From CAZIDL01 sp964537825 (GTDB lineage: Bacteria > Bacteroidota > Bacteroidia > Flavobacteriales_D > CAYVSK01): DNA of 57,212 nt. Below are positions 1-9,154 of this stretch, in pieces. The stretch spans positions 1 through 57,212 of the forward strand of contig CAZIDL010000007.1 in NCBI GenBank assembly GCA_964537825.1. The letters are read 5' to 3'. The position numbers and the translations under genes are program-made. Under the pieces are notes generated by a model. That model worked only from the letters and a program-made list of their open reading frames with translations, did no database searches and was not told the DNA's origin. Numbering within the stretch: position 1 is the first letter of the stretch; each line of letters opens with the position of its first letter.

Positions 1-838
1 CATTACGATCGGCCCGCCTCAAACGTCTGATAGCTTTGTTCTTGATGCGCCGGACGTTCTCTTTGCTCATGCCCATGCGCATCGCGATCTCTTCGAGGGA
101 AGCTTCGTGGTCCCTGCCGATCCCGAAGGACATTTCGAGGATCTTTTTCTCCCTTTCGGGGAGATAAGAGAGCGAACGGCGGATCTCCTTTTTGAGGGAG
201 TCCATCATAGAAGCCTCGTCCGTTCGCGGGGTCTCTTTGTTCTCGAGAACGTCCTTCAGGCTGAACTCCTCATCATCCTTCATCGGGGAGTCCATCGAAA
301 CGTGTCCTTTGGAATTGCGGAGCGTATCGGAGACCTTCTGCTCCGTAACCTCGAGCGAATTAGCAAGCTCGTCGGCCGTAGGCTCGCGCTCGTGCTTCTG
401 CTCGAGTTTGGAGAATTCGCGGTTCATTTTGTTCAAGGTCCCGATCTGATTCAAAGGCAAACGGATGATCCGTGAATGCTCCGCAAGTGCCTTGAGTATG
501 GACTGACGGATCCACCAAACCGCATAGGAGATGAACTTGAAACCTTTGGTCGCATCGAAGCGCTCAGCCGCCTTGATCAACCCGCAATTGCCTTCGTTGA
601 TAAGGTCGGCCAAGGTCATCCCCATGTTCTGGTATTGTTTGGCGACCGAGACCACAAAGCGAAGATTGGCACGGACCAATCGCTCCATAGCTGCCCGATC
701 GCCCTGCTGGATCCGCTTGGACAACTCGACCTCCTCGTCGGGAGTGACCATTTCGATCTTACTGATCTCTTGCAAATAGGCATCGATCGACCTGCTGGAA
801 CGGTCGGTTATCTGTTTAGTGATCTTGAGTTGTCTCAC
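1..838 (-). CDS. rpoD: Primary RNA polymerase sigma factor (RpoD/SigA family), 3' end cut by window edge
   Basis: The reverse strand from a GTG at 838 reads MRQLKITKQITDRS and stays open to base 1, giving 279 residues. Region 2 is clear (NLRFVVSVAKQYQNMG, then FKFISYAVWWIRQSI), followed by region 3 and region 4 with its helix-turn-helix (EEIAMRMGMSKENVRRIKNK). It directs core RNA polymerase to housekeeping promoters. Bacteroidota RpoD proteins of this type are about 287 residues and lack the large region 1.1, so only a few C-terminal residues are missing. The GTG start is chosen because the family begins MRQLKIT. It is transcribed away from the lipoprotein gene on its right. No clear TAnnTTTG box is visible just upstream. 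Confidence 0.95.
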   Translation of the reverse strand, partial: MRQLKITKQITDRSSRSIDAYLQEISKIEMVTPDEEVELSKRIQQGDRAAMERLVRANLRFVVSVAKQYQNMGMTLADLINEGNCGLIKAAERFDATKGFKFISYAVWWIRQSILKALAEHSRIIRLPLNQIGTLNKMNREFSKLEQKHEREPTADELANSLEVTEQKVSDTLRNSKGHVSMDSPMKDDEEFSLKDVLENKETPRTDEASMMDSLKKEIRRSLSYLPEREKKILEMSFGIGRDHEASLEEIAMRMGMSKENVRRIKNKAIRRLRRADRN

Positions 839-1008
839 GGTCGCTTGCTTTTTTTTGGTTCGTCTATCTCGAAGAACTCGCCCACCTATTATTACAGCTG
901 AATCCCTTCATGGTTTACAGCTTTCCATCGATTTTTTCACCTTTTGATGAAAAGGATGCCGTAAATTCGCGCCTCCTTTCCCAAAGGAAGGTTAAAAAGA
1001 CCGAGGCC

Positions 1009-1440
1009 GTGAACGCCGAGCGGAAGCCTTTCATTGTTCGACCCCTCCTTTTTTTCTGCTCCCTCATGCTGGTACTTAGCTGTGGTCCGGACGAGCCATC
1101 TTCAAAAAAGGGGACGGGATCTTCGGAAAAAGGGATGCTCGAAGAAAAAGATCCCCGAGCGGACCTGCAAGGAAGGATCGAAACACTGCGTGGTAAGTTC
1201 GACGAACTGAAAACCCCTCCCGAGCATTTGAACGGCCCTTCGGAAGAGCGATGGAAAGAGAAGCTCCGGCAAGCGGATTCCATCCTGGTCCGTTTGGAAA
1301 AGAAGATCAAGAAGCTCGGGGAAGAAGATAAGCAAGAACGGACCCGCATCGATCGGATCCTCCAACGGTTGGGCGTGCAAGCCCGTTCCATGCAAAAAGC
1401 CCTTCAAAAGGAAAAACAGGAGACTAATCCCCACTCCTGA
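1009..1440 (+). CDS. Small lipoprotein with charged helical C-terminus, function unknown
   Basis: From the GTG at 1009 the product is 143 residues. It has a hydrophobic leader and a lipobox ending in LVLSC, so it is probably acylated and exported. The mature part is polar at first (SSKKGTGSSEKG) and then highly charged and probably helical (RLEKKIKKLGEEDK). The same frame is open back to an ATG at 910, but that start would place about 50 residues before the lipobox, so the GTG is preferred. It lies just before moxR, 90 bases upstream, and could belong to the bat transcript. I do not recognise the family. Confidence 0.6.
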   Translation: MNAERKPFIVRPLLFFCSLMLVLSCGPDEPSSKKGTGSSEKGMLEEKDPRADLQGRIETLRGKFDELKTPPEHLNGPSEERWKEKLRQADSILVRLEKKIKKLGEEDKQERTRIDRILQRLGVQARSMQKALQKEKQETNPHS

Positions 1441-1530
1441 CCGGTAGATCCTCTTCCCTTAACACGATCTAGATCTCCGGAAAGGGCGGGAAATTCAATA
1501 ACGCGGATATTCGTGTCAAAGTCAAGCTGC

Positions 1531-2577
1531 ATGGAAGACCCTGCGAACAGAACCGTAACCGGCTCAGAAACGGGACAAGAAGAGCGACCCCGGGATATCG
1601 AGGCCTTGAACGAACGGATCGGGAAGGAAAGCGAGTTCATCGATCTGCTCGTCCAGGAGATCGAAAAAACGATCGTGGGGCAACGCCACATGATCCAGCG
1701 CTTGCTGATCGGGTTGCTCTCCGATGGTCACATCCTCCTGGAAGGGGTGCCTGGACTCGCTAAAACACTGGCCATCAACTCGTTGTCCAAAGCCGTCAAC
1801 GTCGACTTCAACCGCATTCAGTTCACCCCTGACCTCTTACCCGCGGACCTCGTAGGAACGATGATCTACGATCAGCGCGAACAGCGTTTCGAGGTCAAAA
1901 AGGGCCCCGTTTTTACCAACTTCCTCCTGGCCGATGAAGTGAACCGAGCCCCGGCAAAAGTTCAAAGCGCATTGCTCGAAGCCATGCAGGAGCGCCAGGT
2001 AACGATCGGAGAGAGCAGTTATCCGTTGCCCGAACCTTTCATGGTCCTGGCAACGCAGAACCCGATCGAGCAAGAAGGCACCTACCCCCTTCCTGAAGCA
2101 CAGGTGGACCGTTTCATGCTAAAGGTCGTTCTGGGGTATCCCGGAAAAGAAGAGGAGCAACGGATCATCCACCAAAACCTTTCCCCTCAAGGGAACGCGC
2201 AGCCTCAAAAGGTGGTCGACCCCGATCGGATCCAGCAAGCCAGGCGGACGCTCCGGGAGATCTACATGGACGAGAAGATCGAGCGCTACATCGTAAACAT
2301 CGTTCATTCAACCCGTGAACCAAGAGCTTACGGTATGGAAGAGCTCCAGCGGCTGATCAGTTTCGGAGGTTCTCCGAGGGCCAGCATCAACATGGCACAG
2401 GCCGCTAAAGCGTATGCGTTCATCCAACACCGTGGATATACGATACCGGAGGACGTAAGGGCGGTCTGCCACGATGTGCTCCGTCATCGGATCGGTCTAT
2501 CCTTCGAAGCTGAAGCCGAGGAGATCGGCGTGGACGAACTCATCGAGCGCGTCCTGAACACGGTGGAAGTTCCCTGA
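1531..2577 (+). CDS. moxR: MoxR-family AAA+ ATPase
   Basis: This is a chaperone-like AAA+ ATPase thought to act with von Willebrand A (VWA) domain proteins in cofactor insertion or complex assembly. Walker A is GVPGLAKT near residue 73 and Walker B is LLADEVNR near residue 133, followed by the conserved KVQSALLEAMQE and a sensor segment ATQNPIEQEGTYPLPEAQ. A GTG at 1513 is an alternative start adding six residues. The ATG at 1531 matches the usual short N-terminus before DIxALNERI. It heads the bat operon: the next gene starts one base after its stop, so the pair is almost certainly co-translated. Confidence 0.95.
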   Translation: MEDPANRTVTGSETGQEERPRDIEALNERIGKESEFIDLLVQEIEKTIVGQRHMIQRLLIGLLSDGHILLEGVPGLAKTLAINSLSKAVNVDFNRIQFTPDLLPADLVGTMIYDQREQRFEVKKGPVFTNFLLADEVNRAPAKVQSALLEAMQERQVTIGESSYPLPEPFMVLATQNPIEQEGTYPLPEAQVDRFMLKVVLGYPGKEEEQRIIHQNLSPQGNAQPQKVVDPDRIQQARRTLREIYMDEKIERYIVNIVHSTREPRAYGMEELQRLISFGGSPRASINMAQAAKAYAFIQHRGYTIPEDVRAVCHDVLRHRIGLSFEAEAEEIGVDELIERVLNTVEVP

Positions 2578-2578
2578 G

Positions 2579-3457
2579 ATGAGCGAAGTACAGGAATTGC
2601 TCCGCAAGGTGCGCCGGATCGAGATCCAGAGCCGGGGCATCTCGGACCGGATCTTCTCCGGCGAATACCATTCAGCCTTTAAGGGGCGGGGAATGGCCTT
2701 TAGTGAAGTGCGCGAGTACATGCCCGGTGACGAAGTGCGGACGATCGACTGGAACGTGACCGCACGCTACGGAACCCCTTTCGTAAAGATCTTCGAGGAA
2801 GAGCGGGAACTCACGACCCTTCTCCTGGTGGACGTTTCAGCATCCGAAGATTTCGGGAGCGAAGCAAAGAGCAAAAAGGACCTGATAGCGGAACTCTGTG
2901 CGGTCCTCGCTTTCTCAGCTATCAAGAACAACGACAAAGTAGGCGTTCTGCTCTTTTCAGATCACGTGGAGCGATTCATCCCTCCCAAGAAAGGGCGTTC
3001 ACACATCCTTCGTATCATCCGGGAGCTCATCGAATTCGAACCAAAAGGGAAAGGAACGGATATCGGAGAAGCCCTCCGCTATCTGAACCGGATCATGAAA
3101 AAAAAGAGCATCTGCTTCCTCATCTCGGACATGCAGGCGCGTGACTTTGAAAAACCCCTTCGGGTCGCCTCCCGGCGTCACGATATGATAGCTCTGCATA
3201 CGCGAGATCCCCGGGAAGAAGAACTGGTTCCAATGGGATGGGTCCAGCTGGAAGATCCGGAAAGTGGAGAAAGAAAACTCGTCAATAGCTCCTTCAAGAA
3301 AGTCCGGAAAAGATTTCGGGCTGAAGCGTTGCGCCGTGAGGCGGAGACGCGCGAGATGCTTCAACGAACTGGGGTCGATCGAGCCGAGCTCTGGACCAAT
3401 GCCTCCTACATCCGCCCCCTTATGGAACTCTTCAAAAGGAGGGAGCGCCAGGGATGA
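2579..3457 (+). CDS. DUF58 domain protein with VWA-like fold
   Basis: The 292-residue product has the DUF58 core near residues 40-75 (FSEVREYMPGDEVRTIDW) and a degenerate VWA domain with DVSAS near residue 85. No signal peptide or membrane segment is visible, so it should be cytosolic, where it could bind MoxR. DUF58 proteins are regular partners of MoxR ATPases in the bat locus. The start ATG is one base after the moxR stop, and its own stop overlaps the next start (ATGATAA). Substrate and exact role are unknown for the family. Confidence 0.92.
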   Translation: MSEVQELLRKVRRIEIQSRGISDRIFSGEYHSAFKGRGMAFSEVREYMPGDEVRTIDWNVTARYGTPFVKIFEEERELTTLLLVDVSASEDFGSEAKSKKDLIAELCAVLAFSAIKNNDKVGVLLFSDHVERFIPPKKGRSHILRIIRELIEFEPKGKGTDIGEALRYLNRIMKKKSICFLISDMQARDFEKPLRVASRRHDMIALHTRDPREEELVPMGWVQLEDPESGERKLVNSSFKKVRKRFRAEALRREAETREMLQRTGVDRAELWTNASYIRPLMELFKRRERQG

Positions 3458-4446
3458 TAAGGATCTGGACCAGCATCCGGGCATTATCGTGCTTTGGGAA
3501 GAGCTTTCTCCTCGTGCTCTTGGTCCCCCTTGTGTCCAATGCTCAATGGAATGCCCAAGCCAGTTTGGACACGCAGCGGATACGGATCGGCGAACAAATA
3601 ACCCTCACCCTCTCCCTCCAGTACATGGAACGAGAAGGAAAGCATCGGATCGAGCTACCCCGGGTAAGCAAAATACTGGGTGACAAGATCGAGGTTCTGG
3701 AACGTGGAAAAGCGGACACCCTGAGCCCGCATGAGAAAGAGGATCCTGAGCTTAAGCGCATCGAGCAGCGATTTCGGCTCACATCCTTCGATAGCGGCAA
3801 GCATCGGATCCCTCCCATGCATTTTCGGATCAACGGGGACAGCATAAGCACCGATCCGCTCTTTCTAGACGTCCGTACCGTGGAATTGGGGGAGAACAAA
3901 AAGCCGAAGCCGATCAAAGACATCCGTCGCTTTCCCTACACCTGGAGTGCCTGGTTCCGGGATCACTGGCCTTGGTTCGCCGTCGGAGGGACAGCACTTC
4001 TTGTCGCCCTCCTTCTCTTCCTTTATTACCGCAAGCGTAAGCGAGCTCCAGGGGAGCATCCAGAACCTCCTCCTCGCCCAGCTCATGAGATAGCTTTGGA
4101 GCATCTTCGCAGCTTGGAAGCCGAAAAAGCCTGGCAGGAAAAAGACCCCAAGGCCTTCTACACGGAGCTCACGGATACGCTCCGTCGCTACCTCGAGGAA
4201 CGCTACAGGGTCCCTGCACTGGAATCCACTACCGCAAGGATCCTCCACGAACTCGCTTTCACGGATATCGATGATGAAGGGAAGGCCCTCTTGCGCAGGC
4301 TGCTCAAGCGATCCGATATGGTGAAGTTCGCCAAACAAAAGACAACCTCGGAAGAACGGGAGACCTCTTTGAAAGAAGCGATCAGCTTCGTGGAACGCAG
4401 CATTCCGGCATCAACGGAGAGTGAAGGAAATAGCGATAAGGGGTAA
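3454..4446 (+). CDS. Bat-operon membrane protein with N-terminal export signal
   Basis: The 330-residue protein has a signal-like N-terminus (SFLLVLLVPLVSNAQ), a beta-rich periplasmic part of about 130 residues, one membrane helix near 173-190 (GGTALLVALLLFLYY) with a basic stop-transfer (RKRKRA), and a helical cytosolic tail of about 130 residues. The layout is that of a short BatD: the tail resembles the BatD C-terminus (alternating charged helices, FYTELTDTLRRYLEERY). Bacteroidota bat loci usually carry such a gene between the DUF58 gene and batA. It overlaps both neighbours (ATGATAA upstream, TAATG downstream). Function is unknown beyond the operon context. Confidence 0.88.
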   Translation: MIRIWTSIRALSCFGKSFLLVLLVPLVSNAQWNAQASLDTQRIRIGEQITLTLSLQYMEREGKHRIELPRVSKILGDKIEVLERGKADTLSPHEKEDPELKRIEQRFRLTSFDSGKHRIPPMHFRINGDSISTDPLFLDVRTVELGENKKPKPIKDIRRFPYTWSAWFRDHWPWFAVGGTALLVALLLFLYYRKRKRAPGEHPEPPPRPAHEIALEHLRSLEAEKAWQEKDPKAFYTELTDTLRRYLEERYRVPALESTTARILHELAFTDIDDEGKALLRRLLKRSDMVKFAKQKTTSEERETSLKEAISFVERSIPASTESEGNSDKG

Positions 4447-5456
4447 TGATCGAGCATTTGAAGGACATCGATTTTCAGGATCCAGGAGCTTTTTGGCTCT
4501 TGCTCCTGCTACCTGCATTCCTCCTTCTTTACATCTACCGTACCCGAAGATATCCCGGAAGGATCCGGATCCCCGGAGCGGTCGCTGCGACCAAGAACAT
4601 TAAAAGCTTTTGGGGATGGACGCTCCACATCCCTTTTTCACTCCGCATGCTTGGACTAGCGCTTCTTATAACAGCTTTGGCCCGCCCTATTACAAGTAAG
4701 AGTTGGAAGGACAAGCATACGGAAGGGATCGACATCATGCTCGCAACTGACGTTTCGGCGAGCATGTTGGCCAAGGATTTCGAACCGAACCGTTTGGAGG
4801 CGGCAAAAAAGGTCGCAACCCGCTTTATAGAAGACCGGCCGAACGACCGTATGGGACTGGTGATCTATGAAGGAGAAAGCTTCACTCAATGCCCCCTGAC
4901 CACAGACCACCGGGTCCTCAAAAACCTATTACAGGAAACCAGTACCGGCATGCTCAAAAGCGGTACGGCCATCGGAATGGGACTCGCAACGGCCGTCAAT
5001 CGATTGAAGAACAGTGATGCCAAGAGCAAGGTCATCATCCTTTTGACCGACGGAGTGAACAACCGTGGTTCGATCGCACCCAAAACCGCCGCGAAACTTG
5101 CCAAGGAAAAAGGCATACGCGTCTATACCATCGGGGTCGGATCGAGGGGCAAGGCCATGTCACCCGTGGGGGTCTTTCCGAACGGGAATTACGAATTCAA
5201 GCGCGTGAAAGTCCGCATCGACGAAGAAACCCTCGAGGAGGTCGCCAACATCACCGATGGTGCCTATTTCCGTGCGACGAATAACAAGAAATTGAAGGAG
5301 ATCTACGGACGGATCGACAAGCTGGAAAAGAGCAAGATCAAAGTAACGGAACACAGTGAAAAGGACGAGGAGTATCACGCCTTTCTGATGCTCGGAGGGC
5401 TTTTGCTTCTCCTTGACCGCTTGTTGACCCATACCGTCCACCGAAGCGTGCCGTAA
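4446..5456 (+). CDS. batA: BatA, VWA-domain membrane protein
   Basis: The 336-residue product has membrane helices near residues 15-30 and 57-80, a VWA domain from about 95 to 275 with an intact MIDAS start DVSAS at about residue 102, and a C-terminal membrane helix (FLMLGGLLLLLDRLL). The VWA domain should bind a divalent metal and a partner protein. The Bat proteins were named for Bacteroides aerotolerance, but their biochemical role is still unsettled. Its start overlaps the upstream stop (TAATG) and its stop overlaps batB in the same way, so tight translational coupling is likely. Confidence 0.94.
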   Translation: MIEHLKDIDFQDPGAFWLLLLLPAFLLLYIYRTRRYPGRIRIPGAVAATKNIKSFWGWTLHIPFSLRMLGLALLITALARPITSKSWKDKHTEGIDIMLATDVSASMLAKDFEPNRLEAAKKVATRFIEDRPNDRMGLVIYEGESFTQCPLTTDHRVLKNLLQETSTGMLKSGTAIGMGLATAVNRLKNSDAKSKVIILLTDGVNNRGSIAPKTAAKLAKEKGIRVYTIGVGSRGKAMSPVGVFPNGNYEFKRVKVRIDEETLEEVANITDGAYFRATNNKKLKEIYGRIDKLEKSKIKVTEHSEKDEEYHAFLMLGGLLLLLDRLLTHTVHRSVP

Positions 5457-6610
5457 TGAAAAAGAACGCAGCACCCCCGTATCGCCTCAGGGACATGGCT
5501 CTTGCCTTGATCTTGGTGGAATTGCTCTTTTGGGCTGCTTATAGCATCTTCCATTTTGCGGTGGTGGAGAAGGTCGATGGTTTTCGCTACAGCTATCCGG
5601 AAGCTCTATGGGGGCTCTATTTACTGCCTCTTATACCGCTCGGGCTTTTCGTAGCCTGGACATGGAAAAAACGGGCACTGGAACGTTTCGGAGAATGGCC
5701 CTTGGTCCGAGCACAGATCAAAGAACACCACCCACGGCAAGGGATCGTTCAGAACAGCCTTTTCAGGCTTGGGATCGGCCTATGCCTGATGGCTTTGGCC
5801 GGGCCCCAGGTCGGCACCCAAAAGGAAAAAGCAGAGAGCAAAGGGGTGGAGCTCATGGTATGCCTGGACCTCTCGAACAGTATGAATGCGGAGGATATCC
5901 GACCTAGCCGTCTGCAAAAGGCCAAGCGAGCACTGGAAAAGCTCCTGGACCGTCTTCACGGAGACCGTATCGGAATGGTGGTCTTTGCAGGGGAAGCCTA
6001 CGTTCAACTCCCCATTACTTCCGACCTTTCATCCGCCAGGATCTTTTTGTCGAACCTATCCACCGACATCGTACCCGTTCAGGGAACCTCCTTGAAGGCG
6101 GCCATCGATCTGGCGGCCAACTCTTTCGAAGAGGACAGCAAAGCACAACAGAGCATCGTCGTGATATCGGATGGGGAGAACCATAGGGACGATCCTGTTG
6201 AAGCGGCAAAACGCGCCAGCGAAAAAGGGATCATCGTTCACACCATCGGGATGGGAACCCCTGAAGGAGGTCCGATCCCCATGTACAAGAATGGGCGGCA
6301 GGTCGGATACAAAAAGGACCGTCAGGGAGAGACCGTTATCAGTAAATTGAACGAAGATGTACTCAGCCGAACAGCAAAAGCAGGGAACGGAAAATTCATC
6401 AGGGCCAATAACACCCGGGTTGGGTTGAATTTGTTGATGGATGAGCTTGAAAGTATGCGGAAGGAGACCTTTAATAAAATGGTCTATACGGATCACGCCG
6501 ACCGCTTTCAACTCTTCCTCATCCCTGGCGTTATATTCCTGGTCATTGCGATCTTCTCCGGGACCGTCCCGTTGGAGATCTTTGAAAGGAAAAAAGCTCA
6601 AAGTCGATGA
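5456..6610 (+). CDS. batB: BatB, VWA-domain membrane protein
   Basis: The 384-residue paralogue of BatA has hydrophobic helices near residues 12-35, 50-72 and 103-120, a VWA domain with DLSNSMNAED near residue 137, and a C-terminal helix (LFLIPGVIFLVIAIF) ending in a basic tail. Because MIDAS motifs are intact in both BatA and BatB, a heteromeric metal-dependent complex is plausible but inferred. It is linked to batA by TAATG and to batC by an ATGA overlap. Confidence 0.94.
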   Translation: MKKNAAPPYRLRDMALALILVELLFWAAYSIFHFAVVEKVDGFRYSYPEALWGLYLLPLIPLGLFVAWTWKKRALERFGEWPLVRAQIKEHHPRQGIVQNSLFRLGIGLCLMALAGPQVGTQKEKAESKGVELMVCLDLSNSMNAEDIRPSRLQKAKRALEKLLDRLHGDRIGMVVFAGEAYVQLPITSDLSSARIFLSNLSTDIVPVQGTSLKAAIDLAANSFEEDSKAQQSIVVISDGENHRDDPVEAAKRASEKGIIVHTIGMGTPEGGPIPMYKNGRQVGYKKDRQGETVISKLNEDVLSRTAKAGNGKFIRANNTRVGLNLLMDELESMRKETFNKMVYTDHADRFQLFLIPGVIFLVIAIFSGTVPLEIFERKKAQSR

Positions 6611-7440
6611 AGAAAAGGCTCCAAAGCATTTTTTCAACCTTAACCTTTCTCTTTCTATTCGCAGGTGTCCTGAACGGACAGGATCCAGCAGCGGAACGGG
6701 AAGCAAGGAAAGGGAACGACGCTTATGATGCCGGATCTCCGAAAAAAGCCCTCGAGCGTTATGAAAAGGCGATGGAAAAGGGAATGAAAGGCCCCGAACT
6801 CCTCTTCAATAAAGGGGACGCCCTTTACCAGCTCGAAAAATACGCAGACGCTGCCCGTACTTTTGATCGAGCAGCCCTGAACAGCGAACGAGACGAGCTC
6901 AAAGCCAAGGCCTACCACAATCTGGGAAATGCAAAGCTCAAAGCTGGAAAGTTGAATGAAAGCATCGAAGCTTACAAAGAGGCCTTACGGATCGATCCGA
7001 GCGATGAGCAGACGCGGTACAACCTGGCTTTGGCCCAAAAGCTCCAAAAGGAAAAGAACAAGAAGAACAAGAAGAACAAGAAGAACAAGAAGAACAAGAA
7101 GAACAAGAAGAACAAGAAAAAAGGCCAAAAGCAGAAAAAGAATAAGAAGAAGGAGCAGCAGCAAAAAGGGAATGAGCAGAAGAATAGCAGGAACAAGAAG
7201 AAGGATCAGAAGGGAAGCCAGGGTGATCGGAAAAAGCAGGACCAAAAACAAGGAAAGAAGAAGGAAGGCAAGAAGGGTGAAAAAGGCGACAAGAAGAAGA
7301 AGCGAGCTTTAAGCCCGGCCGAGGTCAAACGCCTCCTCAAAGCCATAGATGCCAAGGAAGCAAAGATCCAGCGCAAGATCCTTCGGAAAAAGAAGAAGGA
7401 GCAAAAAGGGGAAAGCAAGGACGTTGAAAAAGATTGGTAA
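6607..7440 (+). CDS. batC: BatC, TPR protein with lysine-rich tail
   Basis: The 277-residue product starts with a signal peptide (LFLFAGVLNGQ), then two or three TPR units (about residues 30-135, including AYHNLGNAKLKAGKLNES). After residue 140 it becomes almost pure lysine, asparagine and glutamine, including seven KNK units. BatC homologues commonly carry TPR repeats and a polar tail, and the TPRs probably bind another Bat component in the periplasm. The lysine-rich tail is longer and more repetitive than I would expect. The ATGA overlap with batB and the 17-base overlap with batD fit operon translation. Confidence 0.9.
   Translation: MKKRLQSIFSTLTFLFLFAGVLNGQDPAAEREARKGNDAYDAGSPKKALERYEKAMEKGMKGPELLFNKGDALYQLEKYADAARTFDRAALNSERDELKAKAYHNLGNAKLKAGKLNESIEAYKEALRIDPSDEQTRYNLALAQKLQKEKNKKNKKNKKNKKNKKNKKNKKKGQKQKKNKKKEQQQKGNEQKNSRNKKKDQKGSQGDRKKQDQKQGKKKEGKKGEKGDKKKKRALSPAEVKRLLKAIDAKEAKIQRKILRKKKKEQKGESKDVEKDW
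7056..7118 (+). repeat. Tandem 9-bp repeat (AACAAGAAG) inside batC
   Basis: Seven consecutive near-perfect copies of a 9-base unit encode the repeated Lys-Asn-Lys run of BatC. The unit length is a multiple of three, so slippage would change tail length without breaking the frame. Confidence 0.9.
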
Positions 7441-9154
7441 GAGCATAAGCCTCCTCATCCTCTTTATTCCCTTTCTGTGCCGAGGTCAATCACTCAACAC
7501 CTCGGTGAGCGAAAACCCCGTTGAACCCGGGCGGCGGTTTAAATACAGCATCGAGTTGAAAAACGCTAAAGGACGGGTCGCTCCTCCGGACCTATCGAAG
7601 TTCCCTAAGGTCCATGGTCCCTCTCGCTCGAGAGAGGTGCGAATGATCAACGGGAACGTGTCGAAGAGCATAACCTTGACCTACAAGGTAAAAGCCCCTT
7701 CCGAAGAAGGCGTCTATACGATCGGAGCAGCTAAAGCAAAAACAGGAGGAAAAACCCTCAAAGGAGCAGCTATCGAGCTCAGAGTAGAGAAAGGCGCTCA
7801 AGGGAAAGGTCAGAAGCGAGCGGATGTTTCAGGAAAGACGAAGAACAAAAAGCTGATCGCCCGGATCGAAATGAACAGGAACAGTGCCTACCGCGGAGAG
7901 AGCGTAAGGGTCGATTATGTGCTCTATTCGCGTTATCGCAATGTGCGTTTGGCGAACAGAAAGTTCCCAACGGTGGATGGAGCCTGGAGCGAAGAGATCC
8001 AGGAGGGAATGGGGTGGAAGAACGAACTCGTTAAGATCGATGGCAAACCCTATAAAAAGGCCGTGCTTCGAAAGGTCCTGATCCATCCGCAACGGGCAGG
8101 GACGATCAAGGTCCCCGCTATGGAGGTCACCTGCGTTGTGAACCGCGGTTTTTTCAGAAAAGGGAAGAAGATCGACCTAAGAAGCAACAACCCCGCTCTC
8201 CAGGTCAAAGAACTCCCATCGGGAGCCCCGCAGAACTTCGAAGGAGCTGTAGGAAGTTATCAGCTCGAGGCAGGTCTCCAGAAGGACTGTGTCAAAACCA
8301 ACGGCTCTGTGAACCTGAAAGTCCGGGTCCAAGGTAGAGGGAACATCAAGTTGCTCGGATCCCCTTCGGTCGGGATCCCTCCGGACCTCGAGCATTACGA
8401 CCCCAACATGGAACAACGGATCGATGTGGGGAACGCATACGTTAAGGGAAGGAAAGAGTGGGAATACCTGATCGTCCCACGCCAAAGCGGAACTTATGAG
8501 ATCGGCCCCGTCCGTTTCAGCTATTTCAACCCGGACAGCGAGCAGTACGAGGAGCTAAAAAAAGGCCCCTTTAAGCTCATAGTCAAGGAAGAGACAGCTA
8601 AAGGGACCGCAGTTCCTCATCAAAAAGGGAGAAAAGCCAGAAAAAAGGTGGATGTACTGGAAGAGGAGCTCCGGTACATCCGTAGCTCGGTCGATGACCT
8701 TGAAAAAAAGAAGAGCGGATCGGGGATCGCATTGAAAGGAAGTTTACTCCTCCTTCCCCCTACGCTTGGGCTCTTGCTCTTATTCCTGGTGCGGAGGCGC
8801 TCAAGGTCGGAGAAAGGACTTACGCGTGCCCAGAAGACGGCCAAAAAGCGGCTCAAGGATGCCGAAAAAGCTTTGAAAAAGGGAGATCGTGCCGCCTTTC
8901 ACGAGGAACTTTACAAAGGCCTGCGATCCTATCTGGCCGACCGAAGCGGTGTTCCTCATGCATCCTTCAGCAAGGAGCTGATCCGAGAACGGATGGAAGC
9001 CATCGGGATCCCTGAAGAACTGATTGAAAAGACGCTCAAGACCCTCGAGCACAGCGAAATGCTTCGATATGCCCCTTCCCAGAGCGTCTCCGACGAAGAG
9101 GTCCACCGCGAGACCGTGGACCTTTTGACCGAACTGGAAGCTTATTGGAAATGA
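7424..9154 (+). CDS. batD: BatD, exported oxygen-tolerance protein
   Basis: From a TTG at 7424 the product is 576 residues with a signal peptide (SLLILFIPFLCRGQ), several beta-rich repeats up to about residue 390, a linker, one membrane helix near 440-460 (LLLLPPTLGLLLLFLVRRR) and a helical cytosolic tail. BatD proteins form the large periplasmic partner of BatA and BatB. The frame is open upstream to an ATG at 7349, but that adds 25 strongly basic residues that are a shadow of batC, and it would bury the signal peptide. The TTG gives a normal leader and a 17-base overlap with batC. Confidence 0.88.
   Translation: MKKIGKSISLLILFIPFLCRGQSLNTSVSENPVEPGRRFKYSIELKNAKGRVAPPDLSKFPKVHGPSRSREVRMINGNVSKSITLTYKVKAPSEEGVYTIGAAKAKTGGKTLKGAAIELRVEKGAQGKGQKRADVSGKTKNKKLIARIEMNRNSAYRGESVRVDYVLYSRYRNVRLANRKFPTVDGAWSEEIQEGMGWKNELVKIDGKPYKKAVLRKVLIHPQRAGTIKVPAMEVTCVVNRGFFRKGKKIDLRSNNPALQVKELPSGAPQNFEGAVGSYQLEAGLQKDCVKTNGSVNLKVRVQGRGNIKLLGSPSVGIPPDLEHYDPNMEQRIDVGNAYVKGRKEWEYLIVPRQSGTYEIGPVRFSYFNPDSEQYEELKKGPFKLIVKEETAKGTAVPHQKGRKARKKVDVLEEELRYIRSSVDDLEKKKSGSGIALKGSLLLLPPTLGLLLLFLVRRRSRSEKGLTRAQKTAKKRLKDAEKALKKGDRAAFHEELYKGLRSYLADRSGVPHASFSKELIRERMEAIGIPEELIEKTLKTLEHSEMLRYAPSQSVSDEEVHRETVDLLTELEAYWK

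Noticed and set aside
6972..7251. Hydrophobic open frames on - (poly Phe/Leu) that look like membrane proteins
   Set aside because: They are antisense to the AAG-rich tail of batC and exist only because of that repeat.
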